From NCBI RefSeq assembly GCF_004006015.1, contig NZ_CP034766.1:434001-498000 (forward strand): DNA of 64,000 bases. Reading direction: 5' to 3'. The DNA comes from Rhodococcus sp. X156. Lineage in GTDB: Bacteria > Actinomycetota > Actinomycetes > Mycobacteriales > Mycobacteriaceae. A program made the position numbers and the translations under genes. The notes under the pieces are model-generated. The model did not search any database and was not told where the DNA came from. It saw nothing but the letters and a program-made list of their open reading frames with translations. This document shows, in pieces, positions 8,071 through 19,373 of the stretch; within the stretch, counting starts at the first letter, position 1, and the number at the start of each line of letters is the position of its first letter.

Positions 8071-8736
8071 TCAGTCGCGCAGGGCCGCGGCCAGCTCGGC
8101 GGCGGCGGCGCGGGGGTCGGCGGCCGTGGTGATCGCTCGCACCACCGCAACCCGGGTGGCGCCGGCCGCCTGCACCTCCGGCAGCCGGGCGGCGTCGATG
8201 CCGCCGATGGCAAACCACGGCCGCTGCGCGCCATGGGCGGCGGTGGCCCGCACCAGGTCCAGGCCCGGCACCTCACGGCCGGGCTTGGTGGGCGTGGGCC
8301 AGCACGGTCCGGTCGCGAAGTAGTCCACACCCGGTGCCAGGTCCGCGTCCTGGGCCTGCTCCAGGGTGTGGGTGGAGCGGCCGATGATCATGTCCTCGCC
8401 CACGATCTCCCGCGCCATGGCCACCGGCAGGTCGTCCTGGCCCAGGTGCAGCACGTCGGCCCGGGCCGCGGCGGCGAGGTCGGCGCGGTCGTTGACCGCC
8501 AGCAGCGCGCCGTGCCGACGGCAGGCTGCGGAGAGCACCGCCAGGGCCGCCAGCTCCTCGCGTGCCTCGAGCGGACCGAGCTGCTGCTCACCGGCGGAGT
8601 CCTTGTCGCGCAGCTGGATGATGTCCACCCCACCGGCGAGGGCGGCGTCGGCGAAGGCGGCGAGGTCACCCTTCTCCCGACGCGCGTCAGTGCACAGGTA
8701 GAGCCGGGCAGTGGCGAGTCGCTGGCGGATGTGCAT
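8071..8736 (-). CDS. thiE: Thiamine-phosphate synthase
   Basis: 221-residue TIM-barrel enzyme that couples HMP-diphosphate and thiazole phosphate to give thiamine phosphate. Motifs: IIQLRDKD (~39-46), [46 protein letters not shown] (phosphate loop) and WFAIGGID. It is transcribed away from the riboswitch-led thiO operon; the start codons are 132 bp apart. No TPP aptamer was seen on its own strand. Confidence 0.96.
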   Translation of the reverse strand: MHIRQRLATARLYLCTDARREKGDLAAFADAALAGGVDIIQLRDKDSAGEQQLGPLEAREELAALAVLSAACRRHGALLAVNDRADLAAAARADVLHLGQDDLPVAMAREIVGEDMIIGRSTHTLEQAQDADLAPGVDYFATGPCWPTPTKPGREVPGLDLVRATAAHGAQRPWFAIGGIDAARLPEVQAAGATRVAVVRAITTAADPRAAAAELAAALRD

Positions 8737-8770
8737 GTTGCCGAGGCTAGCGACTACGGTGGCTCTCGGT

Positions 8771-8857
8771 ACGCACGGGAGTCCCGCACAGGGGGCTGAG
8801 AGGGAGCTGGGAGCTCCGACCGTCGAACCTGATCCGGATCATGCCGGCGCAGGGAGC
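8771..8857 (+). promoter_or_regulatory. TPP riboswitch (THI element)
   Basis: The conserved core elements are present in order: CACGGGAGTCC, GGGGCTGAGAGGGA, then GAACCTGATCCGGATCATG and CCGGCGCAGGGAG. It ends 12 bp before the thiO start codon, so control is probably at translation initiation: TPP binding would mask the ribosome site GAGGAGA. It governs the whole thiO-thiS-thiG-thiD-transporter-tenA-tenA2 operon. Confidence 0.95.
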
Positions 8858-8868
8858 GAGGAGAACAG

Positions 8869-9935
8869 ATGCGTGTGCACGACCGTGGACGCCTGAGCGT
8901 CGTCGGGGCTGGTGGCGTGGGTCTGTCCGTGGCCTGGCGGGCCGCCTGCGCGGGTTGGCGCGTACGGCTGCACGACCCCCTTCCCGCCCGCGGTGCCTCC
9001 TGGGTGGCGGGCGGAATGCTCGCCCCGCTCACCGAGGGCTGGCCGGGCGAGGAGGACGCCCTCGTCCTCAACACCGACTCGCTGCACCGCTGGCCCGACT
9101 TCGCCGCCGCGCTGAGCGCCGGCGCTGGGACGGACGCGGGCCTGGGTGCCGCGGGAACCCTGGTGGTGGGCCTGGACAGCGCCGACGTCGGTGAGCTGGC
9201 GGTGCTCGCGGAGTGGCTGGCCGCACGCGGGCGCACCGTCACCGAGCTCGGCCGCCGGGAGCTGCGGGAGCGCGTACCCGCACTGGCCCAAGGCATTCGG
9301 CGCGGCCTGGACGTTCCCGGTGACCTCGCCGTGGACAACCGGGCGCTGCTCGCGGCGCTGCAGGCGGCCTGCCTGGCCGCCGGGGTGGAGCTGGTGCACG
9401 AGGCCGTCACCGACCTGGCCGCACTGCCCGCCGACCAGGTGGTGCTCGCCGCCGGTGCCGGCTCACCCGCCCTGGTGCCCAGCCTGCCGGTGCGCGCGGT
9501 GAAGGGCGAGATCCTGCGCCTGCGCCACCGCCGCAGCGTGCTGCCCGCGCCCGGCTGCACGGTGCGCGGCGTGGTCCACGGCCGGCACGTCTACCTGGTG
9601 CCCCGCTCGGACGGCATCGTCGTGGGGGCCACCCAGCACGAGGTGGGCGAGGACCGCGACGTCACCGTGGGTGGGGTGCGCGACCTCATCGCCGACGCCG
9701 AGGCGGTGCTGCCCAGCATCGCCGAGTACGAGCTCACCGAGGCGATCGCGGGGCTGCGGCCGATGACTCCGGACAACCTGCCGCTGATCGGCCGTCTCGA
9801 CGAGCGCACCGTGGCCGCCACCGGCCACGGCCGCAACGGCCTGCTGCTGCTCCCGCTCACCGCTGACGCCGTGCTGGCCGAGCTCGACGGCAGCCCGCTG
9901 CCGGAGGCGGCGCCCGCCCATCCCAGGAGGTTCTC

Positions 9936-9939
<4 letters not shown>
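8869..9939 (+). CDS. thiO: Glycine oxidase ThiO
   Basis: 356-residue FAD enzyme that oxidises glycine to the imine used for thiazole synthesis. Motifs: dinucleotide fold VVGAGGVGLSVAWRAA (~12-27), WVAGGMLAP (~45-53), VVLAAGAGSP, VYLVPRSDGIVVGATQHE and the C-terminal GLRPMTPDNLPLIG ... TGHGRNGLLLLP. First gene of the riboswitch-controlled operon; its stop overlaps the thiS start by 4 bp. Confidence 0.95.
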
Positions 9940-11738
<1,799 letters not shown>

Positions 11739-11745
11739 CCGGCCC

Positions 11746-13056
11746 GTGACCACCGCCACGCTCACCGCCACGCCGGTGCGCACCCTCGGGCTGCGCTCGC
11801 AGCTGGGCCTGTGGGGCAACCTGGGCATCTCCCTGCTGCTGCCCGTCGCCGCCACCTACATCGTCCTCAGCGGACAGTCCCTGCTCGCCACCCTGCTGGC
11901 GGTGGTGGTGGGAGCGGTCATCGGCAGCACCCTGCTCGGCCTGGCCGCCGCCGCGGGCGCACGCACCGGCGCCCCGGCGATGGTGCTCATGCGCGGCCTG
12001 CTGGGCACCCGGCTGTCCAGCCTGCCCACCGCGGCCAACCTGGTGCAGTGCGTGGGCTGGGCGACCTTCGAGATCTTCGTGATCGCCGAGGTGGCCACCC
12101 AGCTCACCGACGGCCCGCGCTGGGTGTTCGTGCTCGTCGGCGGAGTGCTGGCCACGGTGATGGCGCTCCACCCGCTGGGCGTGGTGCACCTGCTGGCCCG
12201 CTACGCGGTGTGGGCGGCGGTCGCCTCCACCGCGTACCTGCTGGTGCAGGTGCTGCGCGAGCCACTGCCCGGACTCACCGACGGCGACTTCGGCGGCTTC
12301 TGGCTCAGCGTCGACCTGGTGATCGCGCTGCCGGTGTCCTGGGTGCCGCTGGCGGCGGACTACGCCCGGCACTCCCGCTCGGCCACGGCGTCGTTCCTCG
12401 GGGCCAGCGTCGGCTACGGCACCGCCACCATCCTGTTCTTCGCCCTCGGCGTGCTGGCCGTCAAGGTCTACGGCGTCACCGGCTTCGACGTGGTGGCCCA
12501 GCTGCTGCTGCTGCCGGTGGCCGTGGTCGCGGTGCTCATCCTGGTGCTCGACGAGCTGGACGAGGCGTTCGCCAACCTGTACTCCACGGCCGTCAGCGCG
12601 CAGAACCTGCGACCGGGCTGGGACCGCCGCCACCTGGTGCTGGGGGTGGGGGCGCTGGCCACCGTGCTGGCGCTCACGGTGGACGCCACCGGCTACGAGC
12701 CGTTCCTGTTCCTGCTCGGCGCCGTCTTCGTTCCGCTGACCGCCACCTTCCTGGTTGCCTACTACCTGCTGGCCCGCCGCTCCCGCACCGGGTGGGACGT
12801 CTCCGCCGGCGCCCCCGCGCGGTGGGAGATGCTGCTGCCCTGGGCCGTCGGATTCGTGGCCTACCAGCTGGTGGCGCCCACCGCGCTCACCGGCTGGGCG
12901 CAGGGCTGGACCAGCTGGTGGACCGCGCGACAGGCCGACGTCGGGCTCTCCGGCAGCGGCTGGTCGGCCTCGCTGGTGTCACTGGCCGTGGCCGGTGGGC
13001 TCACCGTGGCGGTGGGGCTGGTGTCGCAGCGCGTGCGCCGGACGGTGCGCGCATGA
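11746..13056 (+). CDS. NCS1-family permease, probable hydroxymethylpyrimidine transporter (CytX-like)
   Basis: 436-residue membrane protein with about twelve transmembrane helices and NCS1 features (LWGNLGISLLLPVAATYIV, LVQCVGWATFEIFVIAE, LPVSWVPLAADYARHSRS, ELDEAFANLYSTAVSAQN). NCS1 permeases import nucleobases and pyrimidines by proton or sodium symport. Its place between thiD and tenA under TPP control points to HMP or a formylaminopyrimidine as substrate; that is inference from context. GTG start; the 3' end overlaps the tenA ATG. Confidence 0.9.
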   Translation: MTTATLTATPVRTLGLRSQLGLWGNLGISLLLPVAATYIVLSGQSLLATLLAVVVGAVIGSTLLGLAAAAGARTGAPAMVLMRGLLGTRLSSLPTAANLVQCVGWATFEIFVIAEVATQLTDGPRWVFVLVGGVLATVMALHPLGVVHLLARYAVWAAVASTAYLLVQVLREPLPGLTDGDFGGFWLSVDLVIALPVSWVPLAADYARHSRSATASFLGASVGYGTATILFFALGVLAVKVYGVTGFDVVAQLLLLPVAVVAVLILVLDELDEAFANLYSTAVSAQNLRPGWDRRHLVLGVGALATVLALTVDATGYEPFLFLLGAVFVPLTATFLVAYYLLARRSRTGWDVSAGAPARWEMLLPWAVGFVAYQLVAPTALTGWAQGWTSWWTARQADVGLSGSGWSASLVSLAVAGGLTVAVGLVSQRVRRTVRA

Positions 13057-13661
13057 GCACGCTGTCGCAGCGCCTGCACCGGCTGGGGGAGCCGCTGCTG
13101 CAGCAGCAGCTGGCGCACCCCACGGTGGTCGGCATCGGCCGCGGTGACCTGGACCGCGACGAGTTCGGCCGCTGGCTGGAGCAGGACTACCTCTACCTGC
13201 TCGACTACGTGCGGGTGTTCAGCCGGCTGGCCTGGCAGGCGCCGGAGGAGCACCTGGGGGAGCTGGTGGACCTGGCGCACAGCACCTGGCACGAGGAGCT
13301 GGACCTGCACCGCGCGCTGGCCGCACCCTTCGGCGCGCAGCTGGACACCGCCACCAAGAGCCCGCAGTGCGCGGCGTACACGGGCTTCCTGCTCAGCTCG
13401 GCCGCCGACTACGGCACCGGCCTGGCCGCGCTGCTGCCCTGCATGTGGGGCTACTCCCAGCTCGGACAGCGCCTGGCCCAGCACCCGCCGGCCGACCAGC
13501 AGTACCGGCAGTGGGTGGACACCTACGCCGACCCCGGGTTCGCGGAGCTGGCCCGCCGGTGCGGGCAGATGCTGGACGACGCCGATCCCGACCCGGTCCG
13601 TGCCGAGGCGGCGTTCCTGCAGGCGATGCGCCACGAGCTCGACTTCTGGGACGCCCGGTGA
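13053..13661 (+). CDS. tenA: TenA family aminopyrimidine aminohydrolase (Cys type)
   Basis: 202-residue all-helical thiaminase-II/TenA protein that hydrolyses aminomethyl-HMP to HMP in thiamine salvage. The catalytic Cys is at residue 130 in LLPCMWGYSQLG, and STWHEELDLH and the C-terminal MRHELDFWD motif carry the other active-site acids. Follows the NCS1 permease with 4-bp overlap and overlaps the second tenA by 4 bp. Confidence 0.93.
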   Translation: MSTLSQRLHRLGEPLLQQQLAHPTVVGIGRGDLDRDEFGRWLEQDYLYLLDYVRVFSRLAWQAPEEHLGELVDLAHSTWHEELDLHRALAAPFGAQLDTATKSPQCAAYTGFLLSSAADYGTGLAALLPCMWGYSQLGQRLAQHPPADQQYRQWVDTYADPGFAELARRCGQMLDDADPDPVRAEAAFLQAMRHELDFWDAR

Positions 13662-14299
13662 GCGCCGCCCCCGCCGCCAGCACCAGCACCGCCGAGCAGC
13701 TGGTGGCCGGTCAGGCTCAGCTGTGGCACAAGTGCCTGACCCACCCGTTCGTGCTGGCCACCGCGGAGGACTCGCTGCCCCCCGGCGCCTTCGACCGCTG
13801 GCTGCTGGCCGACCACCACTTCGTGGTGCAGTTCCGCCGCTTCCTGGCCGGGGTGCTCGCCCAGGCTCCGGACGAGCCCGCCCGGGACGTGCTCGCCGGC
13901 GGCATCACCGCCCTCACCCCGGAGCTGGCGCTGTTCCGGGAGCAGCTGGCCGAGCGCGGGCTGGCGCCGCACACCTACCGGCCCACGGGGGCCGCGCTGG
14001 CCTACACGTCCTTCCTGCTGGCCAGCCTGGCCGACGGTTACGGCGTGGCCGCCGCGGTGCTCTACGGGGTGGAGAAGGCGTACTTCGACGCCTGGACCGC
14101 GGTGCGCGAGCGGGCGGCGCTGACCAGCTCGCCCTACCGCGGGTTCATCGACAACTGGTCGGCCCCGGCCTTCGGTGCCTACGCCGACGACCTCGGCGCC
14201 CTGCTGGGCCAGGGCGCCCCGACACCGCAGCAGGAGCAGGCCTTCGCCCAGGTGGTCAGCTTCGAGCTGGCCTTCTGGGACGAGGTGCACACCGGGTAG
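13658..14299 (+). CDS. Second TenA family protein (Cys-less type)
   Basis: 213-residue TenA homologue (LWHKCLTHPFVLATAEDSLP, FDRWLLADHHFVVQFRRFLAG, YTSFLLASLADGYGVAAAVLYGVEKAYFDAW, VSFELAFWDEV). The region holding the catalytic Cys in its neighbour reads AAVLYGVEKAYF here, so it belongs with the TenA_E-like subgroup that lacks this Cys. Such proteins have been linked to degradation or salvage of thiamine breakdown products, but specificity varies. GTG start overlapping the previous stop; last gene of the operon. Confidence 0.88.
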   Translation: MSAAPAASTSTAEQLVAGQAQLWHKCLTHPFVLATAEDSLPPGAFDRWLLADHHFVVQFRRFLAGVLAQAPDEPARDVLAGGITALTPELALFREQLAERGLAPHTYRPTGAALAYTSFLLASLADGYGVAAAVLYGVEKAYFDAWTAVRERAALTSSPYRGFIDNWSAPAFGAYADDLGALLGQGAPTPQQEQAFAQVVSFELAFWDEVHTG

Positions 14300-14320
14300 A
14301 CCGGTCTGGTCGACCCAGGC

Positions 14321-16261
14321 TCAGTCCACCTCGGCGACCGCCTGGGCGAACTGCGCGGCATACAGCTGCGCGTAGGCGCCGTCGGCGGCCAGCAGCTCGG
14401 TGTGCGTGCCCTGCTCCACGATGCTGCCGGACTCCATCACCAGGATGACGTCGGCGTCGCGGATGGTGGACAGCCGGTGGGCGATGACGAAGCTGGTGCG
14501 GCCCTGGCGCAGCGAGCTCATGGCCCGCTGGATGAGCACCTCGGTGCGGGTGTCCACCGAGCTGGTCGCCTCGTCCAGGATCAGGATGGTCGGCTGCACC
14601 AGGAAGGCCCGGGCGATGGTGATCAGCTGCTTCTCGCCCACGCTGACGCTGGAGCCCTCCTCGTCCAGCACCGTCTCGTAGCCCAGCGGCAGCGCCCGCA
14701 CGAAGCGGTCCACGTGGGTGGCCTCCGCAGCCGCCTCCACCTGTGCTCGGGTGGCACCGGGCACGCCGTAGGCGATGTTGTCGGCGATGGTGCCGCCGAA
14801 GAGCCAGGCGTCCTGCAGCACCATGCCGGTGCACGCGCGCAGCTCCTCGCGGGCCATGGCGGCGATGTCCACCCCGTCCAGGGTGATCCGACCACCGGTC
14901 ACCTCGTAGAAGCGCATCAGCAGGTTCACCAGCGTGGTCTTGCCGGCCCCGGTCGGGCCCACGATGGCCACCGTCTGGCCCGGCTGCACGGTGAGGGAGA
15001 GGTGCTCGATCAGCGGGGTCTGCGGGTCGTAGCGGAAGGAGACGTCCTGGAAGGCCACCCGCCCGTGCAGCTCGGCGGGGCGCTGCGGCAGCTTCGGGTC
15101 GGGCTCCTGCTCCGCGGCGTCGAGCAGGGCGAAGACCCGCTCGGCCGAGGCGACGCCGGACTGCAGCAGGTTGGCCATGCTGGCCACCTGCGTGATGGGC
15201 TGGCTGAACTGGCGGGAGTACTGGATGAAGGCCTGCACGTCGCCCAGCGACAGCGCACCCGTGGCCACCCGCAGCCCGCCGACCACGGCCACCAGCACGT
15301 AGCTGAGGTTGCCGATGAAGGTCATCGCCGGCTGGATGGTGCCGGAGATGAACTGGGCCTTGAAGCTGGCCTGGTACAGCGCGTCGTCGTGCTCGTCGAA
15401 GGTGGCGATGGCCTGGTCCTGACGGCCGAAGACCTTGACCAGGGCGTGGCCGGTGTACATCTCCTCCACGTGTGCGTTGAGCCGGCCGGTGCTGGCCCAC
15501 TGCTTGACGAACTGCGGCTGCGCCCGCTTGCCGATCATGGTGGCCACCACCACCGACACCGGGACGGTGATCACCGCGATCAGCGCCAGCAGCGGCGAGA
15601 TCACCAGCATCATCACCAGCACCCCGATGATGCTGAGCAGCGAGCTGACGATCTGGCTCAGCGTCTGCTGCAGCGACTGGGCGATGTTGTCCACGTCGTT
15701 GGTCACCCGGCTGAGCAGCTCCCCGCGCGGGTGGCGGTCGAAGTAGCTCAGCGGCAGCCGGGACAGCTTGTGCTCGGCGTCCTCGCGCAACCGGTAGACG
15801 CTGCCCTGCACCACGGTGGCGGTGATCCGGCCCTGCAGCAGGCTCAGCAGCGAGGCGCCCAGGTAGACGGCCACGGCGAGCAGCAGCACCCGGCCCATGG
15901 CGTGGAAGTCGATGCCCTGGCCGGGCACCACGTCCATCCGCGCCACGATGTCGGCGAGGTTGCCCTCGCCGTCGGAGCGCAGCCGCTGGACCGCCTGGTC
16001 GGTGCTGGTGCCCTCCGGGATGGAGCGGCCGAGGATGCCGGCGAAGATCAGGTCGGTGGCCCAGCCCAGGATCAGCGGACCCAGCACGGTGAGGCCCACG
16101 CTTCCCGCCGCCAGCAGCAGCGACACCAGCACCAGCGCCCGCTGCGGTCGCAGGGTGGACAGCAGCCGCAGGCCGGAGCCACGGAAGTTCATCGCCTTCT
16201 CCACCGGCGCGCCCATGCCCGGGCCCGGTCCGGGGCCGCGGCGTGGTCCAGGGTGGCTCAT
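14321..16261 (-). CDS. ABC exporter half-transporter with consensus catalytic site (subunit 2)
   Basis: 646 residues: six-helix type IV exporter domain (~45-370) fused to an ATPase domain. Walker A GPTGAGKTT (~433), signature SVGEKQ (non-canonical for LSGGQ), Walker B LILDEATSS with catalytic Glu (~558) and H-loop VIAHRLST (~591). It pairs with the overlapping upstream gene to make a heterodimer like mycobacterial Rv1272c/Rv1273c; substrates may be lipids or drugs. The N-terminal ~20 residues are Gly/Pro-rich. Start ATG at 16261 overlaps the upstream stop. Confidence 0.92.
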   Translation of the reverse strand: MSHPGPRRGPGPGPGMGAPVEKAMNFRGSGLRLLSTLRPQRALVLVSLLLAAGSVGLTVLGPLILGWATDLIFAGILGRSIPEGTSTDQAVQRLRSDGEGNLADIVARMDVVPGQGIDFHAMGRVLLLAVAVYLGASLLSLLQGRITATVVQGSVYRLREDAEHKLSRLPLSYFDRHPRGELLSRVTNDVDNIAQSLQQTLSQIVSSLLSIIGVLVMMLVISPLLALIAVITVPVSVVVATMIGKRAQPQFVKQWASTGRLNAHVEEMYTGHALVKVFGRQDQAIATFDEHDDALYQASFKAQFISGTIQPAMTFIGNLSYVLVAVVGGLRVATGALSLGDVQAFIQYSRQFSQPITQVASMANLLQSGVASAERVFALLDAAEQEPDPKLPQRPAELHGRVAFQDVSFRYDPQTPLIEHLSLTVQPGQTVAIVGPTGAGKTTLVNLLMRFYEVTGGRITLDGVDIAAMAREELRACTGMVLQDAWLFGGTIADNIAYGVPGATRAQVEAAAEATHVDRFVRALPLGYETVLDEEGSSVSVGEKQLITIARAFLVQPTILILDEATSSVDTRTEVLIQRAMSSLRQGRTSFVIAHRLSTIRDADVILVMESGSIVEQGTHTELLAADGAYAQLYAAQFAQAVAEVD

Positions 16262-17991
16262 GCCGCCTCCTCCGCGGTGAGCTGGGACAGCACGATCTCC
16301 TGGTACACGCCGTTGTCGGCCATCAGCTCCTCGTGCGTGCCCGAGCCGACCACCCGGCCGGCGTCGAGCACCACGATGCGGTCGGCGCCGCGAATGGTGC
16401 TCACCCGCTGCGCCACGATCACCACCGTGGCGTCGGCCGTCTCCTGCACCAGCGCGGTGCGCAGCGCGGCGTCGGTGGCGTAGTCCAGCGCGGAGAAGGA
16501 GTCGTCGAAGAGGTAGATCTCCGGGCGGTGGGCCAGGGCGCGGGCGATGGCCAGCCGCTGGCGCTGCCCGCCGGAGAGGTTGGAGCCGCCCTGGGCGACC
16601 CGCGAGTCCAGCCCGTCGGCCAGCTGGGCCACGAAGTCGCTGGCCTGGGCCACCCGCAGGGCGTGCCAGAGCTCGTCGTCGGTGGCGTCGGGGTTGCCGT
16701 AGCGCAGGTTGGAGGCGACTGTGCCGCTGAACAGGTACGGCTTCTGCGGCACCAGGCCGATGGCGGTGGACAGCGTGGGGCCGTCCAGCTCGCGCACGTC
16801 CACCCCGTCCACCAGGACGGCTCCCGCGGTGGCGTCCATCAGCCGGGCCACCAGGTTGACCAGCGTGGTCTTGCCGCTGCCGGTGGCCCCGATGATCGCG
16901 GTGGTCTCCCCGGGTCCGGTGCGCAGGGTGATGCCCTGCAGCACCGGCTGCTCCGCACCCGGCAGCCGGTACTCCACGTCGCGCAGCTCCAGGTGGCCGC
17001 GCTGCAGCCCGCGGGTGACCGGGCGGGTGGGCAGCACCACGCTGGAGGCGGTGTCCAGGACCTCGCGCAGCCGCTCGGCGCAGACCTCCGCGCGCGGCAC
17101 CATCATGAACATGAAGGTCGCCATCATCACGGCCATCAGGATCTGCATCAGGTAGGTGAGGAAGGCGGTGAGCGCGCCGATCTCCATGGCGCCGCTGTCG
17201 ATGCGGTGCCCGCCGAACCAGAGCACGGCCACGCTGAAGACGTTCATCACCAGCATCACCAGCGGGAACATGTACGCCATCAGCCGCCCCACCCGGAGCG
17301 AGACGTCGTAGAGCTCGCCGTTGACCTCGGCGAAGCGCTCCTGCTCGGCGCGGTCGCGGACGAACGCCCGGATCACCCGCACCCCGGTGATCTGCTCGCG
17401 CAGCACCTGGTTGGTGGTGTCGATGCGGTCCTGCACCACCCGGAACAGCGGTCGCAGCCGGGAGACGATGATGGTGACGATGACGCCGAGCAGCGGCACG
17501 GCGAGGACGAGCAGGCCGGACAGCGGCACGTCCTGCTCCAGGGCCAGCAGGATCCCGCCCACGCACATGATCGGCGCGGTGACCATCAGCGTGAACGTCA
17601 TCAGGGCCAGCATCTGCACCTGCTGCACGTCGTTGGTGGTGCGGGTGATCAGCGACGGCGCCCCGAAGCGGCCCATCTCCCGCGCGGAGAAGGTGAGCAC
17701 CCGGCGGAACACCGCCGAGCGCAGGTCGCGGCCCACCGCCATCGCGGTGCGCGCCCCGAGGTACACCGCGGCCACCGCGCAGGCGATCTGCACCAGGGTG
17801 ACCGCCAGCATCCAGCCGCCGATGCGGACGATGTAGCCGGTGTCGCCGAGCACCACGCCGTTGTTGATGATGTCGGCGTTGAGGCTGGGCAGGTACAGGG
17901 TGGCCAGCGTCTGCAGCAGCTGCAGCGCCACCACCCAGCTGATGTCGCGACGGTAGGGCGCCAGGGTGGAACGCAGGAGCTGGATCAACAA
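16258..17991 (-). CDS. ABC exporter half-transporter with degenerate catalytic site (subunit 1)
   Basis: 577 residues if started at TTG 17991 (LLIQLLRSTLAPYRRDI), the point where homology to Rv1273c-type proteins begins; the open frame runs on to 18330 but would overlap the regulator gene. Six-helix domain, then Walker A GATGSGKTT (~367), perfect LSGGQRQ signature, Walker B FDDSFSALD (Asp instead of catalytic Glu) and H-loop VAQRVST (Gln instead of His). So the composite site built on this Walker set is non-hydrolytic, the usual asymmetry of heterodimeric exporters. Confidence 0.9.
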   Translation of the reverse strand: MLIQLLRSTLAPYRRDISWVVALQLLQTLATLYLPSLNADIINNGVVLGDTGYIVRIGGWMLAVTLVQIACAVAAVYLGARTAMAVGRDLRSAVFRRVLTFSAREMGRFGAPSLITRTTNDVQQVQMLALMTFTLMVTAPIMCVGGILLALEQDVPLSGLLVLAVPLLGVIVTIIVSRLRPLFRVVQDRIDTTNQVLREQITGVRVIRAFVRDRAEQERFAEVNGELYDVSLRVGRLMAYMFPLVMLVMNVFSVAVLWFGGHRIDSGAMEIGALTAFLTYLMQILMAVMMATFMFMMVPRAEVCAERLREVLDTASSVVLPTRPVTRGLQRGHLELRDVEYRLPGAEQPVLQGITLRTGPGETTAIIGATGSGKTTLVNLVARLMDATAGAVLVDGVDVRELDGPTLSTAIGLVPQKPYLFSGTVASNLRYGNPDATDDELWHALRVAQASDFVAQLADGLDSRVAQGGSNLSGGQRQRLAIARALAHRPEIYLFDDSFSALDYATDAALRTALVQETADATVVIVAQRVSTIRGADRIVVLDAGRVVGSGTHEELMADNGVYQEIVLSQLTAEEAA

Positions 17992-18134
17992 GGTGGGGCC
18001 ACGCCGCTCTCGTCCGGGCCCGTCGCTCGTGGCGGGTCGACCCCTCGATTGAACCACCCGCCCGTGCGGGGGCTCCCACCCCTTTTCCCTGCGGGCACCC
18101 GCGGCGGTCGTGGTGGCTGCACGGGTCAGGTGGA

Positions 18135-19373
18135 TCAGGACGAGCGGGAGGCCGGCCGGCCCAGCATCGTCGTGAGCATCAGCTGCTCGACCCGGTGGTG
18201 CGCCTCGGCGGTGGGGGAGAAGCGCAGGAGGCGACCGACGTCGAGCACCAGGCCGAAGGCGGCGTGCACCAGGAAGCGGGCCTGGGCCGCAGCCAGGTCC
18301 GGGCGCACCTCGGCGAGCAGGTGCACCCACTCCTCGACGTTGAGCCGCTGCATCGTGCGCAGCGTCGCGCGCTGGTCGGCGGGCAGGTTGCCGATCTCGG
18401 CGAAGTACACCGACATCAGCTCGCTCTGCGCGAAGGAGAGCTCCACGTAGACCTCGACCAGCCGGGCCAGCCCCTCCTGCGGACTCCGCGAGGCCGCCAG
18501 CGACGAGGTGATCGCCTGGGTGAGCCTTTCCGAGGCGCGGTGGAAGGCGGTGGCCAGCAGGTCGCTCTTGCTGGCGAAGTGCCGGTACACCCCGGAGGCG
18601 TTCATCCCCGCGGCGGCGCCGATCTCCTCGATGCTCACCTCGTGGTAGCCCCGGCGGTGGAACAGCGCCACCGACTCCTGCAGCAGCACCTCGCGCTTGG
18701 ACGCCACCGCCAGCCCCACCCGTGCCGGCGGAGCCTCGACGCCCGGCTCGCTGGGCAGCTCGCAGCGCAGCACCGACCAGCAGGCCTGCAGCAGCAGCGC
18801 CCGCGCCCGGTCCGTGGAGAGGGTGCCGCGGTGCGCGGTGGTGCTGGCGATCACGCTGAGCGCCGCCACGCCGAGAACCTGGGCGTCCCGGGCGGTCAGC
18901 TCCGGGCGCAGCTGGCTCAACGGGTCCACCAGCCGACGACTGACGCGAGTGATCTTCTCCCTCAGCCGCGCGCGGTCCGCCGGCCGCAGGTACCGGCCCT
19001 CCCAGCGGTAGAGCCCACCGGTGCGCCGGTTGTCCAGGGTGGTGGCGATGATGGCCAGCAGCGCGTGGCGCAGCTGCTCCTCGGCGTCCTCGGCCGGTTG
19101 CTCCGCTGCCTCGTCAGTCGCAGCCACGAGGGCGTCGGCCAGGGTCATGGCGGCGTGCCGGAACAGTGCGTACTTGTTGGGGAAGTGCCGGTAGAGGGCC
19201 GGCCCGGAGATCCCCAGCCGGGACGCGATGTCGGCCACGCCGACCGCGTGGTAGCCGTTCTCGCTGAACGCCTCGGCCGCCGTCGCGGCGATCTGGGCCT
19301 TGCGGTTCTTCGGCCGCCGGCGGACCGGAGCCACGTCCGCTGGCGGCGCGCCGGTCGCTGGCTCACTGGTCAC
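18135..19373 (-). CDS. Tandem TetR-type regulator (two TetR domains in one chain)
   Basis: 412 residues containing two complete TetR N-terminal DNA-binding domains: RKAQIAATAAEAFSENGYHAVGVADIASRLGISGPALYRHF (~20-60) and KREVLLQESVALFHRRGYHEVSIEEIGAAAGMNASGVYRHF (~223-263), each followed by a helical ligand domain. It equals a head-to-tail pseudo-dimer. GTG start at 19373 with GGGGAG upstream. Divergent from enoyl-CoA hydratase and acyl-CoA ligase genes, and upstream of the ABC exporter on the same strand, so acyl-CoA control of lipid genes is a reasonable guess. Confidence 0.9.
   Translation of the reverse strand: MTSEPATGAPPADVAPVRRRPKNRKAQIAATAAEAFSENGYHAVGVADIASRLGISGPALYRHFPNKYALFRHAAMTLADALVAATDEAAEQPAEDAEEQLRHALLAIIATTLDNRRTGGLYRWEGRYLRPADRARLREKITRVSRRLVDPLSQLRPELTARDAQVLGVAALSVIASTTAHRGTLSTDRARALLLQACWSVLRCELPSEPGVEAPPARVGLAVASKREVLLQESVALFHRRGYHEVSIEEIGAAAGMNASGVYRHFASKSDLLATAFHRASERLTQAITSSLAASRSPQEGLARLVEVYVELSFAQSELMSVYFAEIGNLPADQRATLRTMQRLNVEEWVHLLAEVRPDLAAAQARFLVHAAFGLVLDVGRLLRFSPTAEAHHRVEQLMLTTMLGRPASRSS

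Noticed and set aside
14321-18079. Single 1252-codon frame suggesting a fused ABC transporter
   Set aside because: The N-terminal 600 codons are a wrong-frame reading of subunit 1; two separate genes overlapping by 4 bp explain the region.
17992-18330. N-terminal extension of ABC subunit 1 to 18330
   Set aside because: It would overlap the TetR gene by ~200 bp, is low complexity, and homology begins at LLIQLLRS.
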